A DNA stretch of 32,073 bases from JBBARC01 sp040400005 (GTDB lineage Bacteria; Pseudomonadota; Alphaproteobacteria; Acetobacterales; Acetobacteraceae). Positions 22,965 to 30,921 of the stretch are shown here, piece by piece. Numbering within the stretch: the first letter of the stretch is position 1; every line of letters begins with the position of its first letter. A program made the position numbers and the translations under genes. Under the pieces are notes generated by a model, which saw nothing but the letters and a program-made list of their open reading frames with translations, was not told the origin of the DNA and made no database searches. Location: contig JBBARC010000043.1 of assembly GCA_040400005.1 (NCBI GenBank), positions 1 to 32,073 on the forward strand. Reading direction: 5' to 3'.

Positions 22965-23036
22965 CTTCCTAATCTGCCCCCCAGCCAAACGCAACCCTGC
23001 GCGCCACGCCCCAAACCCCGAGGTGCTGCCCAAAAC

Positions 23037-23312
23037 TTATTGCGCCAGCCGCACCACGCCCAGCCGCCGCCCGCTCGCCACATCCACCAGCAAAACCCGA
23101 TCCACCCCACCGCCGCTCAACACAAGGCTCAAAACGCCAGCGTTGTCCGATGCCGCTATAATGTGCGTGCCGGCCGGTTCGGCCAGCACAACGTCGGCGA
23201 TAGTGCCTATTTTGGGGGAAGATAGCCGGTGCACGATGGTCACCACCACCACTGCGGTGCCGGCCACAATCAGCACCCCCATACCAATCACCAATGCTTT
23301 TAACGCCTGCAT
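23037..23312 (-). CDS. DUF6476-like single-pass membrane protein
   Basis: The 91-residue protein starts MQALKALVIGMGVLIVAGTA with one membrane helix (residues 4-27). A compact beta-rich domain follows (IADVVLAEPAGTHIIAAS, LSLVLSGGGVDRVLLVDVAS, GRRLGVVRLA). I recall this arrangement, next to and divergent from an RluA-family gene, as that of the alphaproteobacterial DUF6476 family; its function is unknown. ATG at 23310-23312 follows GGGGTTTGGC. Family assignment is from memory and moderately sure. Confidence 0.7.
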   Translation of the reverse strand: MQALKALVIGMGVLIVAGTAVVVVTIVHRLSSPKIGTIADVVLAEPAGTHIIAASDNAGVLSLVLSGGGVDRVLLVDVASGRRLGVVRLAQ

Positions 23313-23373
23313 GCCAAACCCCTGTCCCCCGCCCACCACTACACAATGCGGCAAAAACCGCTATGCCACACAA

Positions 23374-24405
23374 ATGTCCAATCCCTTGCCCGATGCGGCG
23401 CCACTTGCGGCCAGTCTATCCCCAACCCTAGACCCAACCGTGGCCCCGCCGCCCTTTGCGGTGGTGGCGTCAATCGATGCCGCCGGTATTCGCGCCGATC
23501 GCTACTTGGCCGAGGCGCACGGTGTGCTCTCGCGCAGCCGGGTCAAAACCCTGATTATTGAGGGGTTTGTTACCATTAATGGGGCACCACTCACCACCCC
23601 ATCCGAACCTATCCGCGCCGGTGCTGCTTACGAACTGCGCCAGCCCGCCCCGGTTGCCGCCTATCCGCAGCCGCAAAACATACCGTTTAGTATTTTGTTC
23701 GAAGATCGCCATTTGCTGGTGCTGGATAAACCGGCAGGCCTGGTGGTGCACCCCGCGCCGGGCAATTTGGATGGCACGCTGGTCAACGCCCTGCTCGCCC
23801 ATTGCGGCGATACCTTGCCCGGTATCGGCGGCGAACGGCGCCCCGGCATTGTGCATAGGCTCGATCGCGATACATCCGGCGTTATGGTTGTCGCCAAAAC
23901 CGAACACGCGCTGGCCACCTTGTCGGCAGCTTTTGCCGCGCGTGATCTTGAACGGTCCTATATCGCCGTCGCCTGGGGGCTGATCCCTACCAGCGGTTCG
24001 GTGGATGCGGCCTTGGGGCGCGACCCGCGCGACCGTAAGCGCATGGCGGTGCTGCCCACGGGGGGTAAGCACGCGCTGACCTATTATAAGCTGGAACAAG
24101 CCTGGCACGGCGCCATCAGCCGGGTCGCCTGCAAGCTCGATACCGGGCGCACCCACCAAATTCGCGTGCATATGGCGCATATCGGCCATCCGCTTATCGG
24201 CGATCCGGTCTATTTGCGGCGCGTACCGAACGCTGCGCGGTCGCTGCCCGATGCCTTGCGCACCCGGCTGCTGGATTTCCCCCGCCAGGCATTACACGCG
24301 GCCGTGCTGGGGTTTCGCCACCCTGCCACCGGTGAAAACCTGCGCTTTGAAACCCCGCCGCCGGCGGATCTGGCAGCGTTGATCGCCGATTTGGACGCCA
24401 GTTAA
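23374..24405 (+). CDS. rluD: RluD-type ribosomal large subunit pseudouridine synthase
   Basis: This 343-residue enzyme converts uridines of 23S rRNA to pseudouridine. An N-terminal S4-like RNA-binding domain (IRADRYLAEAHGVLSRSRVK, then GFVTINGAPL) precedes the catalytic domain. Motif I is GIVHRLDRDTSGVMVVAKT with the catalytic Asp at about residue 164. DKPAGLVVHPAPG, TGRTHQIRVHMAHIGHPLIG and RQALHAAVLGF are further hallmarks. I chose ATG at 23374; the frame is open far upstream only as the antisense of the DUF6476-like gene. The gene precedes rpoH, a neighbourhood common in alphaproteobacteria. RluA family is certain; RluD rather than RluC is likely. Confidence 0.92.
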   Translation: MSNPLPDAAPLAASLSPTLDPTVAPPPFAVVASIDAAGIRADRYLAEAHGVLSRSRVKTLIIEGFVTINGAPLTTPSEPIRAGAAYELRQPAPVAAYPQPQNIPFSILFEDRHLLVLDKPAGLVVHPAPGNLDGTLVNALLAHCGDTLPGIGGERRPGIVHRLDRDTSGVMVVAKTEHALATLSAAFAARDLERSYIAVAWGLIPTSGSVDAALGRDPRDRKRMAVLPTGGKHALTYYKLEQAWHGAISRVACKLDTGRTHQIRVHMAHIGHPLIGDPVYLRRVPNAARSLPDALRTRLLDFPRQALHAAVLGFRHPATGENLRFETPPPADLAALIADLDAS

Positions 24406-24453
24406 GTTAACATTGCACACGGGAACCTAACAGGAACATTACACGGCGGATAC

Positions 24454-24482
24454 TTGACCGTACCGCAGCGGTCCGGTATTCA
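24454..24482 (+). promoter_or_regulatory. Candidate housekeeping promoter of rpoH
   Basis: TTGACC (24454-24459) and TATTCA (24477-24482) are separated by 17 bases, a good match to the sigma-70 pattern. It lies about 200 bases before the rpoH ATG, leaving a long GC-rich leader that could fold. No tested evidence. The rest of the 274-base gap holds no gene. Confidence 0.45.
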
Positions 24483-24679
24483 ACTCGGGTCGGCGCCTGC
24501 GGGCGTGCAGCGCCGATAGGCACGTGATGCGGGTCGCTTTTTGCAAGGGCCTGCGCGCGGAACTTCCGCCTTCATTCCGCGTTCTTAACACTGGGACGCT
24601 GTAACCCTTTGCCTATCCGCGCCGAAGTATTTGGGCGGCATCAGGTAACCGGGCCGGCATAGACAAGGAGCCGCATTTT

Positions 24680-25561
24680 ATGGCCGCTTTCGCCATCAAC
24701 ATCGCCCCCGAGGGCAATCTTTCCCGCTATTTGCAGGAAATTCGCAAATTTCCGATGCTCAAGCCGGAAGAAGAACTGGCCCTGTCGCTGGCTTGGCGCG
24801 ATAAGCAGGATACCCCGGCCGCCCACAAGCTGGTGACCTCGCATCTGCGCCTGGTCGCTAAAATCGCCATGGGTTACCGCGGCTATGGCCTGCCGGTGGG
24901 CGAACTGATTTCGGAAGGCAATGTCGGTATGATGCAGGCGGTGCGCCGCTTTGATCCCGATCGTGGGTTCCGCCTGGCGACCTACGCCATGTGGTGGATC
25001 CGTGCTGCCATCCAAGAATACATTCTGCATAGCTGGTCGCTGGTCAAAATGGGCACAACGGCCGCGCAGAAAAAGCTGTTCTTTAATCTGCGGCGTCTGA
25101 AAGGCCAGTTGCAGGCGATTGAAGAAGGCGATCTAAAACCGGAAGATGTAACCACCATCGCCACCCGCCTGGGCGTGCCAGAAGTGGACGTGGTCAACAT
25201 GAACCGCCGCTTAGCCGCCCCCGATCACAGCCTGAACGCACCCTTGCGCGTGGACGGCGAAGGTGAATGGCAGGATTTTCTGGTTGATGAAAGCGAAAGC
25301 CAGGAATCCGAACTCGCCGAACGCGAAGAAATCACCGGCCGCCGCGCGCTGCTGGGTGGTGCGCTAAAATCTTTGAACGACCGCGAACGGCATATCTTTA
25401 TCGAACGCCGTTTGAAAGATAACGCCACTACCCTGGAAGATCTTTCACAGCAGTACAACATCTCGCGCGAACGCGTGCGCCAGATCGAAGTGCGGGCGTT
25501 TGAAAAAGTGCAAAAAGCTATGCGCGAAGCGGTGGCCGAGCGGCGGTTAGTTGCGGCTTAG
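24680..25561 (+). CDS. rpoH: RNA polymerase sigma-32 factor (heat shock)
   Basis: The 293-residue protein directs RNA polymerase to heat-shock promoters. Region 2 runs from about residue 50 (LVTSHLRLVAKIAMGYRGYG, GELISEGNVGMMQAVRRFDP, LATYAMWWIRAAIQEYIL). The RpoH box QKKLFFNLRR lies at residues 130-139 and distinguishes it from RpoD. Region 4.2 is LEDLSQQYNISRERVRQIEV. AAGGAG precedes ATG at 24680. The leader is about 200 bases if the proposed promoter is right. A family A element begins 17 bases after the stop and is the probable terminator. Confidence 0.97.
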   Translation: MAAFAINIAPEGNLSRYLQEIRKFPMLKPEEELALSLAWRDKQDTPAAHKLVTSHLRLVAKIAMGYRGYGLPVGELISEGNVGMMQAVRRFDPDRGFRLATYAMWWIRAAIQEYILHSWSLVKMGTTAAQKKLFFNLRRLKGQLQAIEEGDLKPEDVTTIATRLGVPEVDVVNMNRRLAAPDHSLNAPLRVDGEGEWQDFLVDESESQESELAEREEITGRRALLGGALKSLNDRERHIFIERRLKDNATTLEDLSQQYNISRERVRQIEVRAFEKVQKAMREAVAERRLVAA

Positions 25562-25577
25562 GCATAAGGAAAAGGTC

Positions 25578-25675
25578 TTCTTTTCTGAAGAAAAGAAGCA
25601 AAAGACTTTTATGATGTTGGGGCTGAGGCGGCGCTGCCAGCGCATCCTCGGCGCCAACGTTATAGACGTCTTTTT
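25578..25675. repeat. Family A intergenic palindromic element, copy 5 (right arm truncated)
   Basis: The left arm (25578-25610) has TTCTTTTCTGAAGAAAAGAA plus GCAAAAGACTTTT. The centre forms its own hairpin: TTGGGGCTGAGG against CCTCGGCGCCAA with an inner GCGCTG/CAGCGC. The right side has GACGTCTTTTTATG but no TTCTTTTTC arm. It runs directly into the broken VOC gene, whose stop codon falls inside its end. Confidence 0.75.
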
Positions 25676-25910
25676 ATGCGGTGACCCAGGCAGCTAGTGT
25701 TGCTGCCAAATCATCCACTGCAATCACCGCCAACGGTGCGGTAAACGCCGCCGCGGGTTCGCCTTGCAACCCGAGATCGGCATCGCCGGTGGGCGTGGCG
25801 GCATAGCTTGGGCCGTAATCGCTGAGCGCCTAACCGAATGCCGCCTGATAAAACCGTCTCGCCGCCGGTAGATCGGCGCTGGACAATTCAACGTAGTTAA
25901 TGCGTGCCAT
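25674..25910 (-). pseudogene. VOC/glyoxalase-family gene, nonsense-mutated and 3'-truncated
   Basis: Read from ATG at 25908-25910 (GGAGG upstream), the frame gives MARINYVELSSADLPAARRF, then YQAAFG, then TAG at 25830-25832 (codon 27). It continues ALSDYGPSYAATPTGDADLG to VIAVDDLAATLAAWVTA and a TAA. VOC proteins normally have Trp at the position of the TAG (one-base change from TGG) and continue about 40 residues beyond the point where this one ends. The stop lies in the family A repeat. The start is 5 bases after the murQ stop, so it was the last gene of the parE-murQ transcript. A sequencing error could explain the TAG but not the truncation. Confidence 0.8.
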
Positions 25911-25915
25911 GTTTT

Positions 25916-26770
25916 TCAGTCCTCCCCGGTAAAGCCGCGTATGTTCAACGCCGCCAGTGCCCGCTTTACGTTATTGCCATTTTCCGCAAGTGCTGCGCTG
26001 GCGGTGCTGGTGTCGCAACCACTGAGCGTCACCACCATGCGCACCGCACGGTCGCGCAGTTTGGCGTTGCGCGCCACCATATCCACCATGTGCCCGCGAT
26101 ACACCCGGCCTAACCGCACCATAATCAGGGTGGAAATAAGATTGAGCGCGATTTTTTGCGAGGTGCCAGCTTTTAACCGGGTTGATCCCGCAATCGGCTC
26201 AGCGCCGGTTTCCAAAAACACTTTATGCTCGGCGGCATCCAAAAGTTTGCAGCCAGGGCTGTTGGCGATGCCAATGGTCACGGCACCGGTTTCACGTGCA
26301 GCAACCATGGCGGCCACCGTGTACGGCGTGTTGCCGCTGGCAGCCAAAGCGATCACCACATCGTGCGATGTTACCCCAAGGGCTGCGATTTCTGCCCGCG
26401 CCAAATCATCGCGGTCCTCGGCATTTTCAATGGCGCCAATCAAGGCGGCGGTGCCGCCAGCAATCAAAAATGCCAGCCGATGCTCCGGCCAATCAAACGT
26501 CGGCGGCAATTCGGCACCATCCTGCACGCCAATTCTCGCTGATGTGCCGGCGCCGCAATAGATCAGCCGGCCGGTATCACCCAGCCGCGCGGCGGCTGCT
26601 TCCACCGCGGTGGCAATCGCTGGCAGGGCAGGGCGCATTGCCGCCACCGCCGCCATTTGGCCTTCCCACAAAGCATTTGCCGCCGTCAGCGTCGGCCATG
26701 TTTCTAGCGCCAAAAACCGCGGGTCGCTGGCCTCGGTTGCCGGCAGGGAGCGCGTGTCAGACATCGACAT
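25916..26770 (-). CDS. murQ: N-acetylmuramic acid 6-phosphate etherase
   Basis: The enzyme cleaves the lactyl ether of MurNAc 6-phosphate to GlcNAc 6-phosphate and lactate during cell-wall recycling. The 284-residue protein has one SIS sugar-isomerase-like domain: IYCGAGTSARIGVQDGAELP (substrate binding, with the catalytic Glu in the AELPPTF segment) and VIALAASGNTPYTVAAMVAA. TRLKAGTSQKIALNLISTLIM and MVDMVARNAKLRDRAVRMV are also family hallmarks. Two ATGs (26770, 26764) both lie inside the end of parE, so the genes overlap by 14 or 8 bases. Typical members are about 300 residues. No anmK or MurNAc transporter is adjacent. Confidence 0.95.
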   Translation of the reverse strand: MSMSDTRSLPATEASDPRFLALETWPTLTAANALWEGQMAAVAAMRPALPAIATAVEAAAARLGDTGRLIYCGAGTSARIGVQDGAELPPTFDWPEHRLAFLIAGGTAALIGAIENAEDRDDLARAEIAALGVTSHDVVIALAASGNTPYTVAAMVAARETGAVTIGIANSPGCKLLDAAEHKVFLETGAEPIAGSTRLKAGTSQKIALNLISTLIMVRLGRVYRGHMVDMVARNAKLRDRAVRMVVTLSGCDTSTASAALAENGNNVKRALAALNIRGFTGED

Positions 26771-28727
26771 CGGTAACCGATCTGGCGTTGGCCTGAATAA
26801 ACTGAAAGCGCAGTTCCGGCTTGCGTCCCATCAGCTGTTCTACCAGTTCGGCGGTTGCCGCACGGTCCTCGATCGGGGTCATCACTTTCAGCAAGGTGCG
26901 CTTGGCCGGGTCCATGGTGGTTTCGCGCAGAGCACTTGCCGGCATTTCGCCCAAACCTTTAAAGCGGCTGATCTCCACTTTGGTGCTGGTCTTAAACACG
27001 GTTTTCAATTTGCGGTCGCGATCGGCATCGTTCATCGCATAAACCGATTTGGCCCCCTGGGTCAGGCGAAACAGCGGCGGTTGGGCCAGGTACAAATGCC
27101 CGTTGCGAATAAGCTCGGGCAGTTCACGGTAGAAAAACGTCATCAGCAAACTTGCGATGTGCGCGCCATCCACATCGGCGTCGGTCATGATAATTACCCG
27201 GCCGTAGCGTAAGCGCGCTCGATCAAAACGCTCGCCCACACCGCAGCCCAGCGCTTCGACCAGGTCTTTCAATTCCTGATTTTGCCGCAGCTTTTCGGTG
27301 CTGGCACTGGCCACATTCAAAATTTTGCCGCGCAACGGCAGCACCGCTTGGGTTTCGCGATTACGTGCCTGCTTGGCCGATCCGCCGGCGCTATCGCCTT
27401 CGACCAAAAACAGCTCGGTTTCGGCGGCATTTTCGCGCGTGCAATCGGTAAGCTTACCGGGCAGGCGCAACCGGCGGGTGGCCGATTTGCGCGGGGTTTC
27501 CTTTTGTTCCTTGCGGCGAATACGATCTTCGGCGCGTTCAATGACAAAGCTCAGTAAATTATCGGCCTGTTGCGGGTTGTCGGCCAAAAAATGATCTAGC
27601 CGGTCACGCAAGGCGGTTTCGACCAGCCGGGTCGCTTCGGGGCTGGTTAGCTTTTCCTTGGTTTGGCCCTGAAATTGCGGATCGCGCAAAAATACCGACA
27701 ATTTGCAGGCAAGTGTGCCCATGACATCTTCGGCGGTTAACACGGTTGCGCGTTTTTGGCTGCGTTGCTCGCCCCAGGTTTTGAGCGATTTGAGCACCGC
27801 ATTGCGCAAACCGGTTTCGTGCGTGCCGCCCAGCGCTGTGGGCACGGTATTGGTGTAGGAATGCAAAAACGCATCGCCACGTTCTAGCCACACGGCGGCC
27901 CATTCGACCCGGCCGGATTTTTCCGGCAAGGGCGCATCACCTGCCCACATGTCGGCAATCACCGTTGCCGCACCATCAATGTCGGCGGCGAGGCTATCGC
28001 GCAAACCCCCGGGAAAATGCAGCACCGCTTCGGCCGGGATATCTTGTGTGCCGCGCAGCAAGGCAGGATCGCACGACCAGCGAATTTCTACGCCGCGGTA
28101 TAAATACGCTTTGGATCGGCAAAATTTGTATAGCCGCGCTGGGCTAAAATTTAGCGCACCAAAAATCTGTTTATCGGGGCAAAATGCAACGCTGGTGCCG
28201 CGGCGGTTTTGTATAGCGCCTGCATTGATCAGCTTAGTTTGCGGCACCCCACGGGCATAGGTTTGGCGCCACAACACGCGGTCGCGCGCCACCTCCACCT
28301 CCATGGTTTCCGACAGCGCATTCACCACCGAACTGCCAACACCATGCAACCCGCCCGATGTTTCGTACGATTTGCCGGAAAATTTGCCGCCCGAATGCAG
28401 CGTAGTCAGGATCACTTCCAGCGCTGATTTGTTTTTGAATTTGGGGTGCGGATCGACCGGAATACCACGGCCGTTATCGCGCACGGTCAGCAGATTATTG
28501 GCAGCCAGCGCCACATCAATAAAGCTCGCGTGCCCGGCGACCGCTTCGTCCATGGCGTTATCGATAATCTCGGCGGCCAAGTGGTGCATCGCTGCTTCAT
28601 CGGTGCCGCCAATATACATGCCGGGGCGCCGGCGAACCGGTTCAAGCCCTTCCAAAACCTCGATATCTTTAGCCGAATAGCTATCGCTGGCGGTTTTGTC
28701 GCCAGGTCCGCCGAAAAGATCGTTCAT
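26757..28727 (-). CDS. parE: DNA topoisomerase IV subunit B
   Basis: This is the ATPase subunit of topoisomerase IV, which unlinks daughter chromosomes with ParC. From ATG at 28725-28727 (AGGGA upstream) it has 656 residues. The GHKL ATPase domain has EVLEGLEPVRRRPGMYIGGT, EIIDNAMDEAVAG, VRDNGRGIPVDPHP and GGLHGVGSSVVNALSE. The transducer domain precedes a TOPRIM domain with LFLVEGDSAGGSAKQARNRE and IIMTDADVDGAHIASLLMTF. The C-terminus is MGRKPELRFQFI. The PHPKF segment and the length favour ParE over GyrB. In-frame sequence upstream of the ATG is unlikely to be coding. parC is not in the window. Confidence 0.96.
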   Translation of the reverse strand: MNDLFGGPGDKTASDSYSAKDIEVLEGLEPVRRRPGMYIGGTDEAAMHHLAAEIIDNAMDEAVAGHASFIDVALAANNLLTVRDNGRGIPVDPHPKFKNKSALEVILTTLHSGGKFSGKSYETSGGLHGVGSSVVNALSETMEVEVARDRVLWRQTYARGVPQTKLINAGAIQNRRGTSVAFCPDKQIFGALNFSPARLYKFCRSKAYLYRGVEIRWSCDPALLRGTQDIPAEAVLHFPGGLRDSLAADIDGAATVIADMWAGDAPLPEKSGRVEWAAVWLERGDAFLHSYTNTVPTALGGTHETGLRNAVLKSLKTWGEQRSQKRATVLTAEDVMGTLACKLSVFLRDPQFQGQTKEKLTSPEATRLVETALRDRLDHFLADNPQQADNLLSFVIERAEDRIRRKEQKETPRKSATRRLRLPGKLTDCTRENAAETELFLVEGDSAGGSAKQARNRETQAVLPLRGKILNVASASTEKLRQNQELKDLVEALGCGVGERFDRARLRYGRVIIMTDADVDGAHIASLLMTFFYRELPELIRNGHLYLAQPPLFRLTQGAKSVYAMNDADRDRKLKTVFKTSTKVEISRFKGLGEMPASALRETTMDPAKRTLLKVMTPIEDRAATAELVEQLMGRKPELRFQFIQANARSVTDVDV

Positions 28728-28934
28728 CTTGTGTTCCCTATCTGGCGCGGAGGCTAACCGCTGCCGGGGCTGCGCCGCAAGGCGCGGTTTGGCCTGGGGG
28801 TGGACTGAGGGTAAGGGTAGCGCGGCGGCGCAGACCGGGCCTGGCTTTTCAGGCGTTTTGCGTTTGCGTATGCTCACTGAGGATAAGTCTTTGATAAACT
28901 TACTACTCGTGGCTGTGGCTGGCGGTATCCGGCC

Positions 28935-29366
28935 GTGACCAGCGTGAGCGTTGCCGGCGGCTGCCAGTGTGGTGCGGTGCGCTATACGTATGACGGGCCG
29001 TTGGGGGGCGCGCTTGGCGCGGTCACCATCTGCCATTGCGGCCAATGCCGCCGCGCCCAAGGCTATGCCAGCGCGGTAGCGCCGGCCGATGCGGCGGGAT
29101 TTATCTTAACCGCCGGCGAGGCCGCCCTGCGCGAATTCGAATCTTCCTCTGGCAAGCTGCGCGTTTTTTGCGCGGTGTGTGGCGCGCCGATTTATTCGCG
29201 CAGGCTTAGTCTACCCGGCGTTCTGCGGCTGCGCATTGGCAGCCTAGATGCTGCGCCGCCGGGATTGCGTATCGATGCACACATTCATACTGCCGGCCTG
29301 CCGGGGTGGGCCGCACCGGATAGCGCCGCACCCCATTACCCAGGGCCAGAACCGGCCCGGGAATAG
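28935..29366 (+). CDS. GFA/CENP-V domain protein (glutathione-dependent formaldehyde-activating enzyme-like)
   Basis: The 143-residue zinc-binding protein has all expected cysteine groups: GGCQCGAVRY near the N-terminus, CHCGQCRRAQG (CxCxxC) in the middle, and FCAVCGAPIYS (CxxC). This is the Mss4-like fold of the GFA family. The original member accelerates glutathione-formaldehyde adduct formation, but most relatives are untested. The start is GTG at 28935 or a second GTG three codons later; no strong ribosome-binding site is visible. It is divergent from parE across about 200 bases in which no further gene is seen, and convergent with dps. Confidence 0.88.
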   Translation: MTSVSVAGGCQCGAVRYTYDGPLGGALGAVTICHCGQCRRAQGYASAVAPADAAGFILTAGEAALREFESSSGKLRVFCAVCGAPIYSRRLSLPGVLRLRIGSLDAAPPGLRIDAHIHTAGLPGWAAPDSAAPHYPGPEPARE

Positions 29367-29377
29367 CGGTGTAAGCC

Positions 29378-29391
29378 ACCCGGGCCCGGGT
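29378..29391. terminator. GC-rich palindrome between convergent GFA-like and dps genes
   Basis: ACCCGGGCCCGGGT is a perfect 14-bp palindrome in the 29-base gap. Both strands have only short T-runs after it (TTTGC on the plus strand), so it could be a weak bidirectional terminator. Confidence 0.4.
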
Positions 29392-29395
29392 TTGC

Positions 29396-29911
29396 TTAGG
29401 CCTGCGGTAAATGTGCTTCCAAAAACCACAACTGTTTTTCCAATGCGCGCGACACCTGGGTGAAAATGTCGGCGGTATCGGCATCGCCGGCCTGTGTGGC
29501 GTCCTCGGTGTTTTCGGCAATCGCGTGGGCAAACTGCACTGATCGTTCAATCAACGCCTCGAGATGTTCGGGGATTGCCACCGCATCAGTCGGGTAGGGT
29601 GACAGTTTCGATGCGGCTGCCACTGCTTGCGTAGTGCCATGCGCGATGCCGCCTAGCTGCACGATACGCTCGGCGATGGTATCCACCCAATCATCTTGTT
29701 CAGTGCGAAACCCATCCAGCATCAGGTGAATGGCGATAAATTGCGGGCCCTTTAAATTCCAGTGGGCCTGCTTGGTGGCCAGGGCCAGGTCGATGCCATC
29801 GGCCAGCCGCCCTTGCAAAATTTCGATCACGGCGGCGCGCGCGTTGCTTGGGCGCGGGTTGCGGGTGGGCAGGGCTGGGGTGCGGGCATGTTTTGGGGCG
29901 GCGGTGGTCAT
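29396..29911 (-). CDS. dps: Dps-family DNA-protection/ferritin-like protein
   Basis: Dps forms a 12-subunit shell that oxidises and stores iron and protects DNA in stress. The 171-residue protein has a basic, Pro-rich N-terminal tail of about 25 residues, fit for DNA binding. The four-helix domain has ferroxidase residues in KQAHWNLKGPQFIAIHLMLD and DDWVDTIAERIVQLGG (His, His, Asp, Asp, Glu pattern). AGAGGA lies before ATG at 29909-29911; the longer open frame upstream lacks support. It is divergent from bdhA across 117 bases that must hold both promoters. Confidence 0.95.
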   Translation of the reverse strand: MTTAAPKHARTPALPTRNPRPSNARAAVIEILQGRLADGIDLALATKQAHWNLKGPQFIAIHLMLDGFRTEQDDWVDTIAERIVQLGGIAHGTTQAVAAASKLSPYPTDAVAIPEHLEALIERSVQFAHAIAENTEDATQAGDADTADIFTQVSRALEKQLWFLEAHLPQA

Positions 29912-30028
29912 GGCGAGTGTCCTCTGGCGGTTAGGGGCAGGGCGCTTTCGCGATTGCCACGGTGATGTAACTTGCTTCCTACGGGCGGCGTTCCAAATTA
30001 GGTTGATGACGAATGTTAGGAGGCGCGT

Positions 30029-30814
30029 ATGACTCTCGAGGGCAAAGTGGCGATTGTCACCGGTTCTACCAGTGGCATTGGCCACGGCATTGCGCGCACC
30101 CTGGCGGGCGAAGGCGCTGACATCATGCTGAACGGTTTTGGCGAGGCCGCCGCGATCGAGGCGATCCGCGCCGAGGTTGCTGCGACGTTTGGGGTGAAAA
30201 TTGGCTATAACGGCGCCGACATGTCCAAGCCGGCCGAGATTGCTGCGATGGTGGCCGCCACCGCCAGCGAACTGGGCGGCCCGCACATTTTGGTGAATAA
30301 CGCCGGCATTCAGTTTACCGCACCGATTGAGGATTTCCCGGCCGATAAATGGGACCAGATCATCGCCATCAACTTGTCGGCGTCGTTTCACGCCATGGCC
30401 GCCGCCATCCCGTTGATGAAGAAAGGCGGCTGGGGCCGGATTATCAATATTGCGTCCGCCCATGGGCTGGTCGCTAGCCCGCAAAAGGCGGCGTACGTTG
30501 CCGCCAAACATGGGCTGGTCGGGCTGACCAAGGTTGCCGGCCTGGAACTGGCCAATAGTGGCGTCACCGCCAACGCCATTTGCCCGGGCTGGGTGCTAAC
30601 CCCGCTGGTGCAGGCACAGATTGCCGCGCGGGCGACCAAGGAGGGCCGCAGTATCGAGGACGTGCAGCACGAATTGCTGGCTGAAAAGCAGGAAATGCTG
30701 CAGTTTTCGACGCCGGAGGAGATTGGCGCGCTAGCGGTGTTTTTATGCTCCGATGGCGCCCGCACGATCACCGGCACCGCACTGTCGATCGATGGCGGCT
30801 GGACGGCCCGCTAG
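30029..30814 (+). CDS. bdhA: 3-hydroxybutyrate dehydrogenase
   Basis: This short-chain dehydrogenase interconverts (R)-3-hydroxybutyrate and acetoacetate with NAD, used when poly-3-hydroxybutyrate stores are consumed. The 261-residue protein has the NAD motif TGSTSGIGHGIA (residues 11-22), NNAGIQ, the catalytic Ser in NIASAHGLVASPQKAAY and Tyr/Lys in YVAAKHG. PGWVLTPLVQAQI and the C-terminal SIDGGWTAR match the D-3-hydroxybutyrate dehydrogenase subfamily closely. GGAGG precedes ATG at 30029. No polyhydroxybutyrate polymerase or depolymerase is adjacent. A single-arm family A element follows the stop. Confidence 0.95.
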   Translation: MTLEGKVAIVTGSTSGIGHGIARTLAGEGADIMLNGFGEAAAIEAIRAEVAATFGVKIGYNGADMSKPAEIAAMVAATASELGGPHILVNNAGIQFTAPIEDFPADKWDQIIAINLSASFHAMAAAIPLMKKGGWGRIINIASAHGLVASPQKAAYVAAKHGLVGLTKVAGLELANSGVTANAICPGWVLTPLVQAQIAARATKEGRSIEDVQHELLAEKQEMLQFSTPEEIGALAVFLCSDGARTITGTALSIDGGWTAR

Positions 30815-30855
30815 CGATGGGATTCGGTGGTCGGGCGCCCCAGCCCCCAACAGAT

Positions 30856-30889
30856 AGAAGTCTTTTGCTTCTTTTCTTCAGAAAAGAAG
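30856..30889. repeat. Family A intergenic palindromic element, copy 6 (single arm)
   Basis: AGAAGTCTTTTGC is followed by TTCTTTTCTTCAGAAAAGAA and G, matching the right arm of copy 2. It is preceded by GGGCGCCCCAGCCCCCAACA, which resembles the second half of the copy 5 centre. It lies in the 107-base gap between bdhA and the epimerase gene. Confidence 0.7.
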
Positions 30890-30921
30890 ATTCTTAAACC
30901 TTTTCTTAAGGCCCAATCTCG

